NCBI GenBank assembly: GCA_900553545.1
Contig: USDP01000030.1
Location: forward strand, 1-12,701
Direction: 5' to 3'
Source of the DNA: an uncultured Eubacteriales bacterium
Lineage (GTDB): Bacteria > Bacillota > Clostridia > Oscillospirales > Oscillospiraceae
DNA: 12,701 bases
In this document: piece by piece, positions 5,393 through 12,701 of the stretch
Numbering within the stretch: position 1 is the stretch's first letter
Layout: the number at the start of each line of letters is the position of its first letter
Position numbers and translations under genes: made by a program
Notes under the pieces: model-generated
What the model saw: only the letters and a program-made list of their open reading frames with translations
Databases searched by the model: none
Told to the model about the DNA's origin: nothing

Positions 5393-5398
5393 CATATT

Positions 5399-6772
5399 TT
5401 GTCTGTTTCTGCAATTTGGGCCGGGGTTCGGTCACGGGTGCGGCGGATGCGTCCGCCGCAGATTATTGCGCTGGTCTTTCTCGCGATCATTCTGCTGGGC
5501 AGTGCGCTGCTCTGTTTGCCCGCCGCGTCGAAGCGCGGAGAGCCGACTGATTTCCTGACGAGCTTATTTACAGCCACGTCCGCTACCTGCGTGACAGGAC
5601 TCGTCCGCGTGGACACCGGCACGTATTGGAGCGGCTTTGGGCAGGCGGTCATTCTGGTGATGATCCAGATCGGCGGGCTTGGCTTTATGACCATCGCGTC
5701 CATCTTCTTTTTTGCACTGCGGCGGAAGATCGGCCTGCGGCAGCGGCTGGTGCTGGCGCAGGCGCTGAGCTTTGATCAGATCAGCGGTGTGGTCGGACTG
5801 GTGCGGAACGTGCTGCTCGGGACGCTGGCCGTCGAGGGCGCAGGCGCGCTGATTTTGATGCTGCGGTTCTGGCCGGAGTTTGGCTTGGGCCGCGCGGTGT
5901 GGTACGGCGTGTTCCACTCCGTTTCGGCCTACTGCAACGCGGGCTTCGACGTGCTGGGCGACCTCGCCTCCGGCGGGAGCCTCTGCGGCTATGTGGACGA
6001 CCCGGTGGTGAATCTGACGATCATGGCGCTCATCACGATCGGCGGACTCGGCTTCGCGGTCTGGGGCGACATCCGGAAAAACCGGAGATTTTCGCGTTTG
6101 AGTGTCTATTCCCGGCTCGTTGTGGCCATTTCGCTGGGTCTGACGCTGGGCGGCGCGGCGGTGATCGCGCTGCTGGAATGGAACAACCCCGGCACGATCG
6201 GCGGACTGAGCGCGGGCGGAAAGGTACTTGCGAGCCTGTTCCAGTCTGTGACGCTGCGCACGGCGGGCTTCGCCAGCTTTGACCAAAACGCGCTGCGCGA
6301 CGTGACGAAGGCCGTGTGCGATGTGCTGATGTTCGTCGGCGGGTCGTCCGGCTCGACGGCGGGCGGCGTGAAAACCGTGACGGTCGGCGTGCTGGTGCTG
6401 GCGGCGGTCGGGACGGCGAGAGGGCGGACGCACATCACGGCGTTCAAGCGGACGATCCCGCAGAGCACGGTCGCGAACGCGGGGTCCATCGCGCTGCTGA
6501 TGCTGACGCTGGGCGCTGTCGGCGCAGGCACCATTGCGGTGATCGACGGCGTCAGCTTTGAAAATGCCATCTACGAGACGATCTCGGCGCTCTGTACCGT
6601 GGGCCTGACGACGGGCATCACAAGCGGTCTGGGCCTCGCGTCGTGCCTGATTTTGATCATATTTATGTTTTTTGGCCGCGTCGGCATCATGACCATCAGC
6701 GTGGGCTTCATGATGGCGAATCCGGCGGAGGATCGCATCACCTACGCGCAGACGCGCGTGATGATCGGATAG
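5399..6772 (+). CDS. ktrB: Potassium transporter membrane subunit KtrB/TrkH
   Basis: A 457-residue ion-translocating subunit with four M1-P-M2 units. The four selectivity-filter regions are seen in order: TSATCVTGL (60-68), NAGFD (180-184), RTAGFAS (287-293) and TVGLTTG (400-406). Each carries the conserved glycine that sets K+ selectivity (G67, G182, G290, G402). The small-residue loop FVGGSSGSTAGGVKT (312-326) after the third pore matches the intramembrane gating loop of KtrB/TrkH. Length is close to KtrB rather than the longer TrkH. Translation appears to begin at TTG 5399, supported by AAAGGAGG. ktrA follows after 9 bases, so the pair would form a KtrAB complex, usually sodium-dependent K+ uptake. 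The Trk name is an acceptable alternative. Confidence 0.94.
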   Translation: MSVSAIWAGVRSRVRRMRPPQIIALVFLAIILLGSALLCLPAASKRGEPTDFLTSLFTATSATCVTGLVRVDTGTYWSGFGQAVILVMIQIGGLGFMTIASIFFFALRRKIGLRQRLVLAQALSFDQISGVVGLVRNVLLGTLAVEGAGALILMLRFWPEFGLGRAVWYGVFHSVSAYCNAGFDVLGDLASGGSLCGYVDDPVVNLTIMALITIGGLGFAVWGDIRKNRRFSRLSVYSRLVVAISLGLTLGGAAVIALLEWNNPGTIGGLSAGGKVLASLFQSVTLRTAGFASFDQNALRDVTKAVCDVLMFVGGSSGSTAGGVKTVTVGVLVLAAVGTARGRTHITAFKRTIPQSTVANAGSIALLMLTLGAVGAGTIAVIDGVSFENAIYETISALCTVGLTTGITSGLGLASCLILIIFMFFGRVGIMTISVGFMMANPAEDRITYAQTRVMIG

Positions 6773-6781
6773 GAGGCTTGT

Positions 6782-7429
6782 ATGAAGAAAACCTATGCTG
6801 TGATCGGGCTGGGGCGGTTCGGCACTGCGGTGGCCGAGCGGCTTTATGCCCTGGGAAATGAAGTGCTGGTAATTGACGACGACGCGGAGCGCGTGCAGCG
6901 GATGGAATCCCGCGTGACCTACGCCGTCGTGGCCGATGCACGGGACGAGGCGGTGCTCCGCTCGCTCGGCATGCGGAACTATGACTGCGCGATCGTGGCC
7001 ATCGGGACGGATCTGGCCGCAAGCATCGTCATCACGATGAACCTCAAGGAGCTTGGCGTGCCGCAGGTGGTCTGCAAGGCCGAGGGCGACATGCAGAAGC
7101 GCGCACTGGAGAAGATCGGCGCGGACAAGGTGCTCATCCCGGAGCGGGAGGCCGGCGTGAAGCTGGCGCAGGCGGTCACATCGTCGAGCATCCTCGATTT
7201 CATCGAGCTGTCCGATCAGTACGGCATCGCGGAGCTGACGCTCCCGGAGGCGTGGGTCGGCAAGACGATCCGCGAGCTGAACATCCGGGCAAAGTATGGC
7301 GTGAACATTATCGCTGTGCGCGAAAACGGAAAGATCAACGTCGTGCCGGATGCGGACGAGCCGCTGCCCGAGGGGTGCGTGCTTGTGGCCGTCGGGGCGA
7401 ACGACAAGCTGACGAGGCTGAGGGGATGA
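6782..7429 (+). CDS. ktrA: Potassium uptake regulatory subunit KtrA (RCK domain)
   Basis: A 215-residue cytoplasmic gating subunit, forming in the family an octameric ring on KtrB that opens with ATP and closes with ADP. The N-terminal RCK_N Rossmann fold begins with GLGRFG (9-14) and has the acidic end of the second strand (LVIDDD, 29-34). The RCK_C half runs from about residue 136 to the end and includes RAKYGVNIIAV (169-179). RCK_C domains of KtrA bind c-di-AMP in characterised Firmicutes, so inhibition by c-di-AMP is plausible. There is only one RCK_N/RCK_C pair, as in KtrA and unlike the doubled TrkA. The ribosome site AGGAGG overlaps the ktrB stop. Its own stop overlaps the methyltransferase start by ATGA. 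Confidence 0.94.
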   Translation: MKKTYAVIGLGRFGTAVAERLYALGNEVLVIDDDAERVQRMESRVTYAVVADARDEAVLRSLGMRNYDCAIVAIGTDLAASIVITMNLKELGVPQVVCKAEGDMQKRALEKIGADKVLIPEREAGVKLAQAVTSSSILDFIELSDQYGIAELTLPEAWVGKTIRELNIRAKYGVNIIAVRENGKINVVPDADEPLPEGCVLVAVGANDKLTRLRG

Positions 7430-8178
7430 GAGAAGAGCGCATTACCAGCCGCCAGAATCCGCTGCTGCGGCACGCGAAGAAGCTGCTGACCTCCCGGAGC
7501 TATCGGGAGGCGTGCGGCGAGTTCGCTGCCGACGGGACAAAGCTGCTGGAAGAAGCGGCCCGGTGGGTGCCGGGGCTGCATACGGTCATTGCGGCCGATG
7601 ATGTCGAAATTTGTCGTTTGCCGGAGGAAGTCCGCGTTGTGCGCGTCCCGCGCGACGTGATGGCGAGCGTCTCGCAGATGGACGCGCCGCAGGGCGCGAT
7701 TTTCCTTTGCCGGACGCCGCAGCCGCCGCAGGCGGAGATCCTGCCGGGGACACTTCTGCTCGACGGGATTCAGGACCCCGGTAATCTGGGGACGATTTTG
7801 CGGACGGCGGACGCGCTGGCCGTGCCAGTGGTGCTGCTGCCCGGCTGCGCCGACGTGTGGAACCCGAAGGTGGTGCGCGCGTCGATGGGCGCGGCGTTCC
7901 GCGCTGTGCCGGTTTCGATGACGCGGGAAGCGGCTGTCGCAAGCTGCCGGGCAAACGGTGTGCGCCTGCTTGCCACGGCGCTGCGCGCCGACGCGCATGA
8001 TCTGCGCGAAGAGGCGCTTTCGCAGACCGCTGTGATCATCGGCTCGGAGGGGCAGGGCGTCTGCCGGGAGCTGCTGGACGCGGCGGACGGCACGGTCATC
8101 ATCCCGATGCAGAGCCACTGTGAATCGCTGAACGCGGCCGTCGCCGCGACCATTGTGATGTGGCAAATGCGCCGCTAA
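7426..8178 (+). CDS. TrmH/SpoU-family RNA 2'-O-methyltransferase
   Basis: A 250-residue SPOUT methyltransferase using S-adenosylmethionine to methylate a ribose 2'-OH in rRNA or tRNA. The N-terminal ~100 residues form a substrate-binding domain starting ITSRQNPLLRHAKKL. All three SpoU motifs are present: motif 1 NLGTILRTADA (120-130, with N120 and R126), motif 2 IIGSEGQGV (204-212, with E208), and motif 3 IPMQSHCESLNAAVA (226-240, with the trefoil-knot SLN). The target nucleotide is unknown; RlmB and TsnR-like relatives act on 23S rRNA. The ATG at 7426 overlaps the ktrA stop, so it is likely translated from the ktr mRNA, although no functional link to potassium is obvious. An in-frame start upstream would lie inside ktrA. 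Confidence 0.93.
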   Translation: MREERITSRQNPLLRHAKKLLTSRSYREACGEFAADGTKLLEEAARWVPGLHTVIAADDVEICRLPEEVRVVRVPRDVMASVSQMDAPQGAIFLCRTPQPPQAEILPGTLLLDGIQDPGNLGTILRTADALAVPVVLLPGCADVWNPKVVRASMGAAFRAVPVSMTREAAVASCRANGVRLLATALRADAHDLREEALSQTAVIIGSEGQGVCRELLDAADGTVIIPMQSHCESLNAAVAATIVMWQMRR

Positions 8179-8209
8179 CTTAAATGACAGGTAAAAGATA
8201 GAAATATAC

Positions 8210-8252
8210 GGGCAGATTTGCGGCCCTCGGCAAAGGCAACGCAAAGCTGCCC
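8210..8252. repeat. Long hairpin in the dprA leader
   Basis: GGGCAGATTTGCG (8210-8222) pairs with CGCAAAGCTGCCC (8240-8252) in 12 of 13 positions (one A-G mismatch). A further GCC/GGC helix (8223-8225, 8235-8237) lies beyond a 2-base bulge. No T-run follows on either strand, so it is not a normal terminator. It ends 23 bases before the dprA GTG. Confidence 0.65.
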
Positions 8253-8275
8253 ACCAGGAAAGGGACTGAGGAGCG

Positions 8276-9499
8276 GTGCTGGAATACTGGCTGTGGCTGA
8301 CAACCCGGCGTGGACTGGGACGGCAGGGAATGCACGCGGCGCTGCGGCGGTTCGGATCGCCGGAGGCGGTCTTCTACGCGGACGCAGAGGCATATCGCGG
8401 CATCGAGGGCCTGAAAAACGCGGAACCGCTCGAGGACAAGGATCTCACGGAGCCGCGCCGCATCCTCTCGGAATGTCACCGCAAGAGCATCCACATCCTC
8501 ACCTGGCAGGACGCGGCCTATCCGGCGCGGCTGCGCAGCATTGACGATCCGCCGCTGCTGCTCTACTATCAGGGGACGCTCCCGGACATTGATGCGGAGC
8601 CGGTCATCGCCATGGTCGGCACGCGGCACGCCTCGCTCTACGGCTTGCAGCAGGGCAAAATGCTTGGCTATCAGATGGGAAGGCTGGGCGCGATTGTGGC
8701 GTCCGGCGGAGCCGACGGTGTGGATACGGTGTGTTTGACCGGCGCACTGACGGCGGGTGGGCCGGTGATCGCGGTGCTGGGCTGCGGCGTGGATGTGGCG
8801 TATCCGGCGAAGAACAGGGGACTGTTTGAGGATATCCGCTATCACGGCTGCCTCATCAGCGAATTCCCGCCGGGGACGCCGCCGTATCCGGACAATTTCC
8901 CGGTGCGCAACCGCATCCTGAGCGGCATTTCGGTCGGCGTGGTGGTTGTGGAAGCGCCGAGAAAAAGCGGCGCGCTCATCACAGCCAGCCGCGCGCTCGA
9001 ACAGGGGCGCGATGTGTTTGCGCTGCCCGCGAACGTCGGCAGCCCGACCTCGGAGGGGAATCTACAGCTTTTGAAGGACGGCGCGACGCTCATTTCTGAG
9101 GGCGCGGACGTGATGCGCGAGTATGCGCCGCTCTATCCGGACCGCATCGCCTTCCAGCCGCCCGCTGTACCGATGACGCTGACAGCGGCCGAGACGAAGG
9201 CCGCGCGGCCCGCAAAAGTGGCGGAGGAACGCACTTTCCCGAAAAAAGTCGACAAAAAAGACGTTGACAATCTGGAAAACAGGGCTTATATTGACGTACA
9301 GGAAATTTCAGACAAGCTCAGCCCGGATGAGGCGGCGGTGATCGGCCTGCTCGGCGCGCAGCCGCTGCCGATGGATGAGATCATCGACCGGAGCCAGCTG
9401 CCTGCGGCGCGGGCCCTCGCGGCCATCACGCTGCTGGAGGTCAAGCAATACATCCGGCGGCTGCCGGGCAAGCGCTTTACGCTGGGCGAAAAACGCTGA
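8276..9499 (+). CDS. dprA: DNA processing protein DprA (Smf)
   Basis: A 407-residue protein that in transformable bacteria binds incoming single-stranded DNA, removes SSB and loads RecA; it is also widely present in non-transformers. Residues 1-100 form the N-terminal SAM-like and linking region. The Rossmann core follows, with MVGTRHASLYG (113-123), VASGGADGVDTV (141-152), VLGCGVDVAYP (167-177), NFPVRNRILSG (207-217), and SGALITASRALEQGRDVFALP (231-251). A charged, variable linker (about 285-345) leads to a C-terminal winged helix (347-407). The GTG start gives the family N-terminus; GAGGAG sits unusually close (2 bases), and AGGAAAGGG at 8256-8264 is an alternative ribosome site 11 bases away. 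topA follows in the order usual for Firmicutes. Confidence 0.94.
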   Translation: MLEYWLWLTTRRGLGRQGMHAALRRFGSPEAVFYADAEAYRGIEGLKNAEPLEDKDLTEPRRILSECHRKSIHILTWQDAAYPARLRSIDDPPLLLYYQGTLPDIDAEPVIAMVGTRHASLYGLQQGKMLGYQMGRLGAIVASGGADGVDTVCLTGALTAGGPVIAVLGCGVDVAYPAKNRGLFEDIRYHGCLISEFPPGTPPYPDNFPVRNRILSGISVGVVVVEAPRKSGALITASRALEQGRDVFALPANVGSPTSEGNLQLLKDGATLISEGADVMREYAPLYPDRIAFQPPAVPMTLTAAETKAARPAKVAEERTFPKKVDKKDVDNLENRAYIDVQEISDKLSPDEAAVIGLLGAQPLPMDEIIDRSQLPAARALAAITLLEVKQYIRRLPGKRFTLGEKR

Positions 9500-9549
9500 A
9501 ACAACACCGCGGAAGCGGAAACAAGATAGATTTGGAGAATACCGACAAC

Positions 9550-11955
9550 ATGCCAAAAACGAATCTGGTGATCGTCGAGTCGCCGTCGAAGGCGAAGACA
9601 ATCGGAAAATATCTGGGGCCGGAGTTCACGGTCAAGGCCAGCATGGGCCATCTGCGCGATTTGCAGAAGAGCACGATGAGCGTGGACATCGAACACGATT
9701 TTGAGCCGGAATATGTTCCGCTCAAGGGCAAGGAAGAGACCATCGAAGAACTACAGAAGGCCGCCGCGAAAAGCGCGAATATCTACCTCGCAACTGACCC
9801 GGACCGCGAGGGCGAGGCCATCTCGTGGCATTTGAAATATCTGCTGAACATCCCGGACGACAAGACGTACCGCGTGACGTTCAATGAAATTACGCGCGAC
9901 GTGGTGCGCAAGTCCATTCAGGCCCCGCGCGCCATCGACCAGAATCTCGTCGACGCGCAGCAGGCGCGGCGCGTGCTCGACCGCATCGTCGGCTATCAGC
10001 TCAGCCCCCTGCTCTGGAAGAAGATCCGCAAGGGCCTGTCCGCCGGGCGCGTGCAGTCGGTGGCGACGCGGCTGATTGTCGACCGGGAGAACGAGATCCG
10101 CGCCTTCCAGCCGCAGGAATACTGGTCACTGGATGTGAACCTGGCCCGCGTGGGCAAGCCCGGCAGCTTTGTGGCGCACTATTATGGAGACCCGAAGAAG
10201 CGCGAGCTGCCGAACCGCGAGACGGTCGACGCCATTCTGGAGGAGCTGAAGACCGGCGAATTCCGCGTGGAGAGCATCAAGAACACCGAGAAGAAGAAGA
10301 ATCCCGCGCCGCCGTTCATCACGTCGACGCTCCAGCAGGAGGCGTCCCGCAAGTTCAACATGACGCCGCGGCGCACGATGATGATCGCGCAGCAGCTCTA
10401 TGAAGGTGTGGAGATCACGGGCGAAGGCTCGGTTGGTCTGATCACATATATGAGAACCGACTCGCTGCGCATCTCGGAGGAGGCGCTGGCCGCGGCGGCG
10501 GATGTGATCAAAAGCCGCTATGGCGCGGCCTATTATCCGGGCAGCCCGCGGCGCTATAAGCCGAAATCCGGCGCGCAGGATGCGCACGAGGCCATCCGGC
10601 CGAGTCATGTGGAGCTGACGCCGGAGATGGTGGAGCACGACCTGACGAAGGACCAGTTCCGGCTCTATAAGCTGATCTGGAGCCGTTTTCTGTCTTCGCA
10701 GATGGCGAGCGCCGTCTATGACGTGACGGCCATCGAGTCCAGCTGCGGGAAGCACCTGTTCCGTGCGAGCCATCAGAGTATGCGCTTTTCCGGCTTCACA
10801 GCCATCTATGAGGAGGGCCGCGATGACGAGCAGGAGAAGATGGATTCGCCGCTGCCCGACCTGAACGAGGGCGAGGCGCTGACGCCGACGCAATATGACC
10901 CGCAGCAGCATTTCACGAAGCCGCCCGCGCGCTACACCGAGGCGACGCTCGTGCGCGCGATGGAGGAAAAGGGCGTGGGCCGTCCTTCGACCTACGCGGC
11001 CATCATCGCGACCATTCAGGACCGCGAATACGTCTCAAAGACCGACAAGCGCCTGGCCCCGACGCCGCTCGGCGAGGTGGTCAACGGGCTGATGGTGGAG
11101 CGGTTTTCGGATATTGTCAACGTGGAGTTCACGGCGGACATGGAAAAGCAGCTCGACCGCGTGGAGGAAGGGCAGGTCTACTGGAAGGAAGTCCTGCGGA
11201 AGTTCTACGGCGGCTTCCATCAGGAGATGCTGGACGCGGAGCAGGCGCTCGACGGCGTGCGGCTGAAGGTGCCGGATGAGGTGACAGACGAGAAGTGTGA
11301 GCTTTGCGGGCGGAACCTCGTCGTAAAGACGAGCCGCTTCGGCAAATTCCTTGCCTGTCCGGGCTATCCCGAGTGCAAGTTCACGAAGCCCATCACCGAG
11401 AAGATGCCGGGCCGCTGCCCGAAGTGCGGCAGCGCGATTTTGAAGCGGAAGTCGAAGCGCGGCTACGCCTATTACGCCTGTGAGCGCGGGGCCGAATGCG
11501 GCTTTATGACGTGGGACGTGCCGACCGATCAGGATTGCCCGGTCTGCGGACAGACGATGTTCAAGCGCTCCGGGCGCGGCGCGATGAAGCCGTTCTGCAT
11601 CAACCCGGAGTGCGAGAACTTCCTGCCGGAGGACAAGCGCGGCTATCGCCGGAAGGCATCCTCGACCGGCGCGGCGACCGCCGAGAGCAATGCGGAGGCG
11701 GCAGCCGAGGCCGAGCAGGAGATTTTGACCGAGAAAAAGGCAAAATCCGCTGCGAGGAAGGCCGAAAAGGCCGAAAAGACCGCGGAAAAGAAGCCCGCCG
11801 CGAAGAAGTACGCAGCGTCGAAAGCGGACGCCAAAAAACCGGCGGCGAAGAAACCTGCCGCAAAGAGCACGGCGGCGAAGAAGCCCGCTGCGAAGAAGAC
11901 GACAACCACCAGGACGACCGCCGCGAAAAAGACGGCGAAGAAGGATACGGAATGA
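9550..11955 (+). CDS. topA: DNA topoisomerase I (type IA)
   Basis: An 801-residue type IA topoisomerase relaxing negative supercoils by a transient 5'-phosphotyrosine break. The Toprim domain has E10 in LVIVESPSKAK and the D83-D85-E87 triad in TDPDREGEA. Catalytic Y300 lies in GLITYMRTDSLRIS. Three C-terminal four-cysteine zinc fingers follow: C583/C586/C603/C609, C623/C626/C644/C650 and C663/C666/C683/C688. Residues about 700-801 form a lysine/alanine-rich, low-complexity tail. I chose ATG 9550 because MPKTNLVIVESPSKAK matches the family N-terminus; GGAG at 9534-9537 is 12 bases away. A TTG at 9532 would add six residues. It lies 50 bases after dprA, and its stop overlaps the trmFO start by ATGA. 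Confidence 0.96.
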   Translation: MPKTNLVIVESPSKAKTIGKYLGPEFTVKASMGHLRDLQKSTMSVDIEHDFEPEYVPLKGKEETIEELQKAAAKSANIYLATDPDREGEAISWHLKYLLNIPDDKTYRVTFNEITRDVVRKSIQAPRAIDQNLVDAQQARRVLDRIVGYQLSPLLWKKIRKGLSAGRVQSVATRLIVDRENEIRAFQPQEYWSLDVNLARVGKPGSFVAHYYGDPKKRELPNRETVDAILEELKTGEFRVESIKNTEKKKNPAPPFITSTLQQEASRKFNMTPRRTMMIAQQLYEGVEITGEGSVGLITYMRTDSLRISEEALAAAADVIKSRYGAAYYPGSPRRYKPKSGAQDAHEAIRPSHVELTPEMVEHDLTKDQFRLYKLIWSRFLSSQMASAVYDVTAIESSCGKHLFRASHQSMRFSGFTAIYEEGRDDEQEKMDSPLPDLNEGEALTPTQYDPQQHFTKPPARYTEATLVRAMEEKGVGRPSTYAAIIATIQDREYVSKTDKRLAPTPLGEVVNGLMVERFSDIVNVEFTADMEKQLDRVEEGQVYWKEVLRKFYGGFHQEMLDAEQALDGVRLKVPDEVTDEKCELCGRNLVVKTSRFGKFLACPGYPECKFTKPITEKMPGRCPKCGSAILKRKSKRGYAYYACERGAECGFMTWDVPTDQDCPVCGQTMFKRSGRGAMKPFCINPECENFLPEDKRGYRRKASSTGAATAESNAEAAAEAEQEILTEKKAKSAARKAEKAEKTAEKKPAAKKYAASKADAKKPAAKKPAAKSTAAKKPAAKKTTTTRTTAAKKTAKKDTE
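11794..11943 (+). repeat. PAAKK-type repeats encoding the topA tail
   Basis: Residues 749-798 of TopA are built from imperfect copies of a five-residue unit: PAAKK, PAAKK, PAAKS, TAAKK, PAAKK and later AAKK, with a TTTTRTT interruption. The composition resembles the histone H1 C-terminal domain and the basic tails of actinobacterial TopA. Confidence 0.8.
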
Positions 11956-12701
11956 AACTGGAATGTACCGTGGTCGGCGCGGGGCTGGCCGGCTGTGAAG
12001 CGGCATGGCAGCGGCGTCCATGTGACGCTGCACGAAATGAAGCCGCAGAAGATGACGCCTGCACACCATTGCAATGACTTTGCGGAGCTGGTCTGCTCCA
12101 ATTCGCTGCGCGGCGACCGGCTGGAAAATGCAGTTGGTCTTTTGAAAGAAGAGCTGCGGCGGCTGGGGAGCCTGATCTTACAGTGCGCCGAAGCCAACCG
12201 CGTGGAGGCTGGCGGCGCGCTGGCCGTCGACCGCTACGGCTTTTCCGGCATGGTGACGGAGAAGATCAGATCGCACCCGAACATCACCGTGGTCGAGGGC
12301 GAGGTGACCGAGGTCCCGCAGGGGCCGGTCATCATCGCGACTGGCCCGCTGACGAGCGACGCGCTCGGCGCGGCGATCCAAACCTATTTCGGCGGCGCGG
12401 ACTATATGAGCTTTTTTGATGCGGCGGCGCCGCTCGTGAGCTTTGAGTCCATCGACATGGAGCGGGCCTGGTTCGCCTCCCGCTACGACCGTGGCGAAGC
12501 AGATTATGTCAACTGCTCGATGGAGCGCGACGAGTATGCCGCGTTCGTCGAGGCGCTGACCACAGCCGAAGAGGCGGAAGTCCACGGGTTTGAGGACTCG
12601 AAGGTGTTCGAGGGCTGTATGCCCGTGGAGGTCATGGCGCGGCGCGGCTTTGACACGCTGCGCTACGGGCCGCTGAAGCCCGTCGGCCTGAAGGACCCGA
12701 A
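11952..12701 (+). pseudogene. trmFO: trmFO with an early frameshift; 3' end outside the window
   Basis: TrmFO is the folate/FAD-dependent tRNA (uracil-54-C5) methyltransferase that makes ribothymidine in the T-loop. The frame opened by ATG 11952 encodes the FAD-binding start VVGAGLAGCEAAWQ, then turns to nonsense after 12011 and stops at 12075-12077. From 12013 the next frame continues the protein (GVHVTLHEMKPQKMTPAHH) and stays open to the window end. It includes FAELVCSNSLR and EGCMPVEVMA, which hold the two family cysteines. Relatives have about four residues (as in QLAKRG) where only one base remains here, so roughly 11 bases seem deleted. The intact downstream frame implies a recent mutation or an assembly error. 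ATG overlaps the topA stop; GAAGGA lies 6 bases upstream. Confidence 0.85.

Noticed and set aside
5324..5398. ydaO-type c-di-AMP riboswitch before ktrB
   Set aside because: The predicted leader is about 75 bases, roughly half the size needed, and I do not see the conserved ydaO core.
5564..6433. Antisense frame opposite ktrB
   Set aside because: Arg/His/Gln-rich shadow of the transporter gene with no ribosome site or domain.
11035..12069. 344-codon minus-strand frame opposite topA and trmFO
   Set aside because: Leu/Arg-rich shadow produced by antisense reading of the zinc fingers and lysine repeats.
11990..12077. Programmed frameshift in trmFO
   Set aside because: No slippery heptamer or stimulatory structure is evident, and about four conserved residues are missing, which frameshifting alone would not restore.

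Overview
The window reads as ordinary chromosome from a GC-rich member of the Clostridia, probably Oscillospiraceae-like. I infer this from four things: a Clostridium-type NifS/NifU pair under an Rrf2 regulator, a KtrAB potassium system, the dprA-topA-trmFO order common in Firmicutes, and consensus sigma-A promoters with strong AAGGAGG ribosome sites. No species can be named from the sequence alone. I see no tRNA, rRNA, CRISPR array, transposase, phage gene or defence gene.

Layout: (1) A divergent pair occupies 12-1554: a YhhN-family membrane protein on the minus strand and ammonia-dependent NAD synthetase (nadE) on the plus strand. Their -35 boxes sit inside one perfect 12-bp palindrome. (2) A gene-free stretch from about 1588 to 2010 begins with the nadE terminator and ends with a promoter. 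Between them lies a set of nested and tandem perfect hairpins that looks like a dispersed non-coding repeat. (3) A NUDIX hydrolase and a DUF523 protein overlap by ATGA and end at a bidirectional terminator. (4) On the minus strand is a small iron-sulfur cluster locus: an Rrf2/IscR-like regulator, then nifS and nifU. Both transcription units have near-consensus promoters, and each promoter is overlapped by the same 23-bp inverted repeat with a 9-bp spacer. This is a strong candidate for the regulator's operator. (5) On the plus strand are ktrB, ktrA and a SpoU/TrmH-type RNA methyltransferase, tightly spaced or overlapping, behind a promoter and a potentially structured leader. (6) Then come dprA with a long hairpin in its leader, topA with a lysine/alanine-rich histone-H1-like tail, and trmFO, which overlaps topA by ATGA.

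The trmFO copy is broken. Its reading frame shifts about 60 bases after the start, in the FAD-binding region, and four or so expected residues are missing. The rest of the frame is intact to the window edge, so this is either a recent mutation or an assembly error.

Most of the window is housekeeping: NAD synthesis, nucleotide cleansing, Fe-S assembly, potassium uptake, RNA modification, DNA uptake/recombination and supercoiling. The less ordinary material is regulatory or non-coding: the paired Rrf2 operators, the divergent palindrome, the 1608-1920 hairpin element, and the ktrB and dprA leaders.
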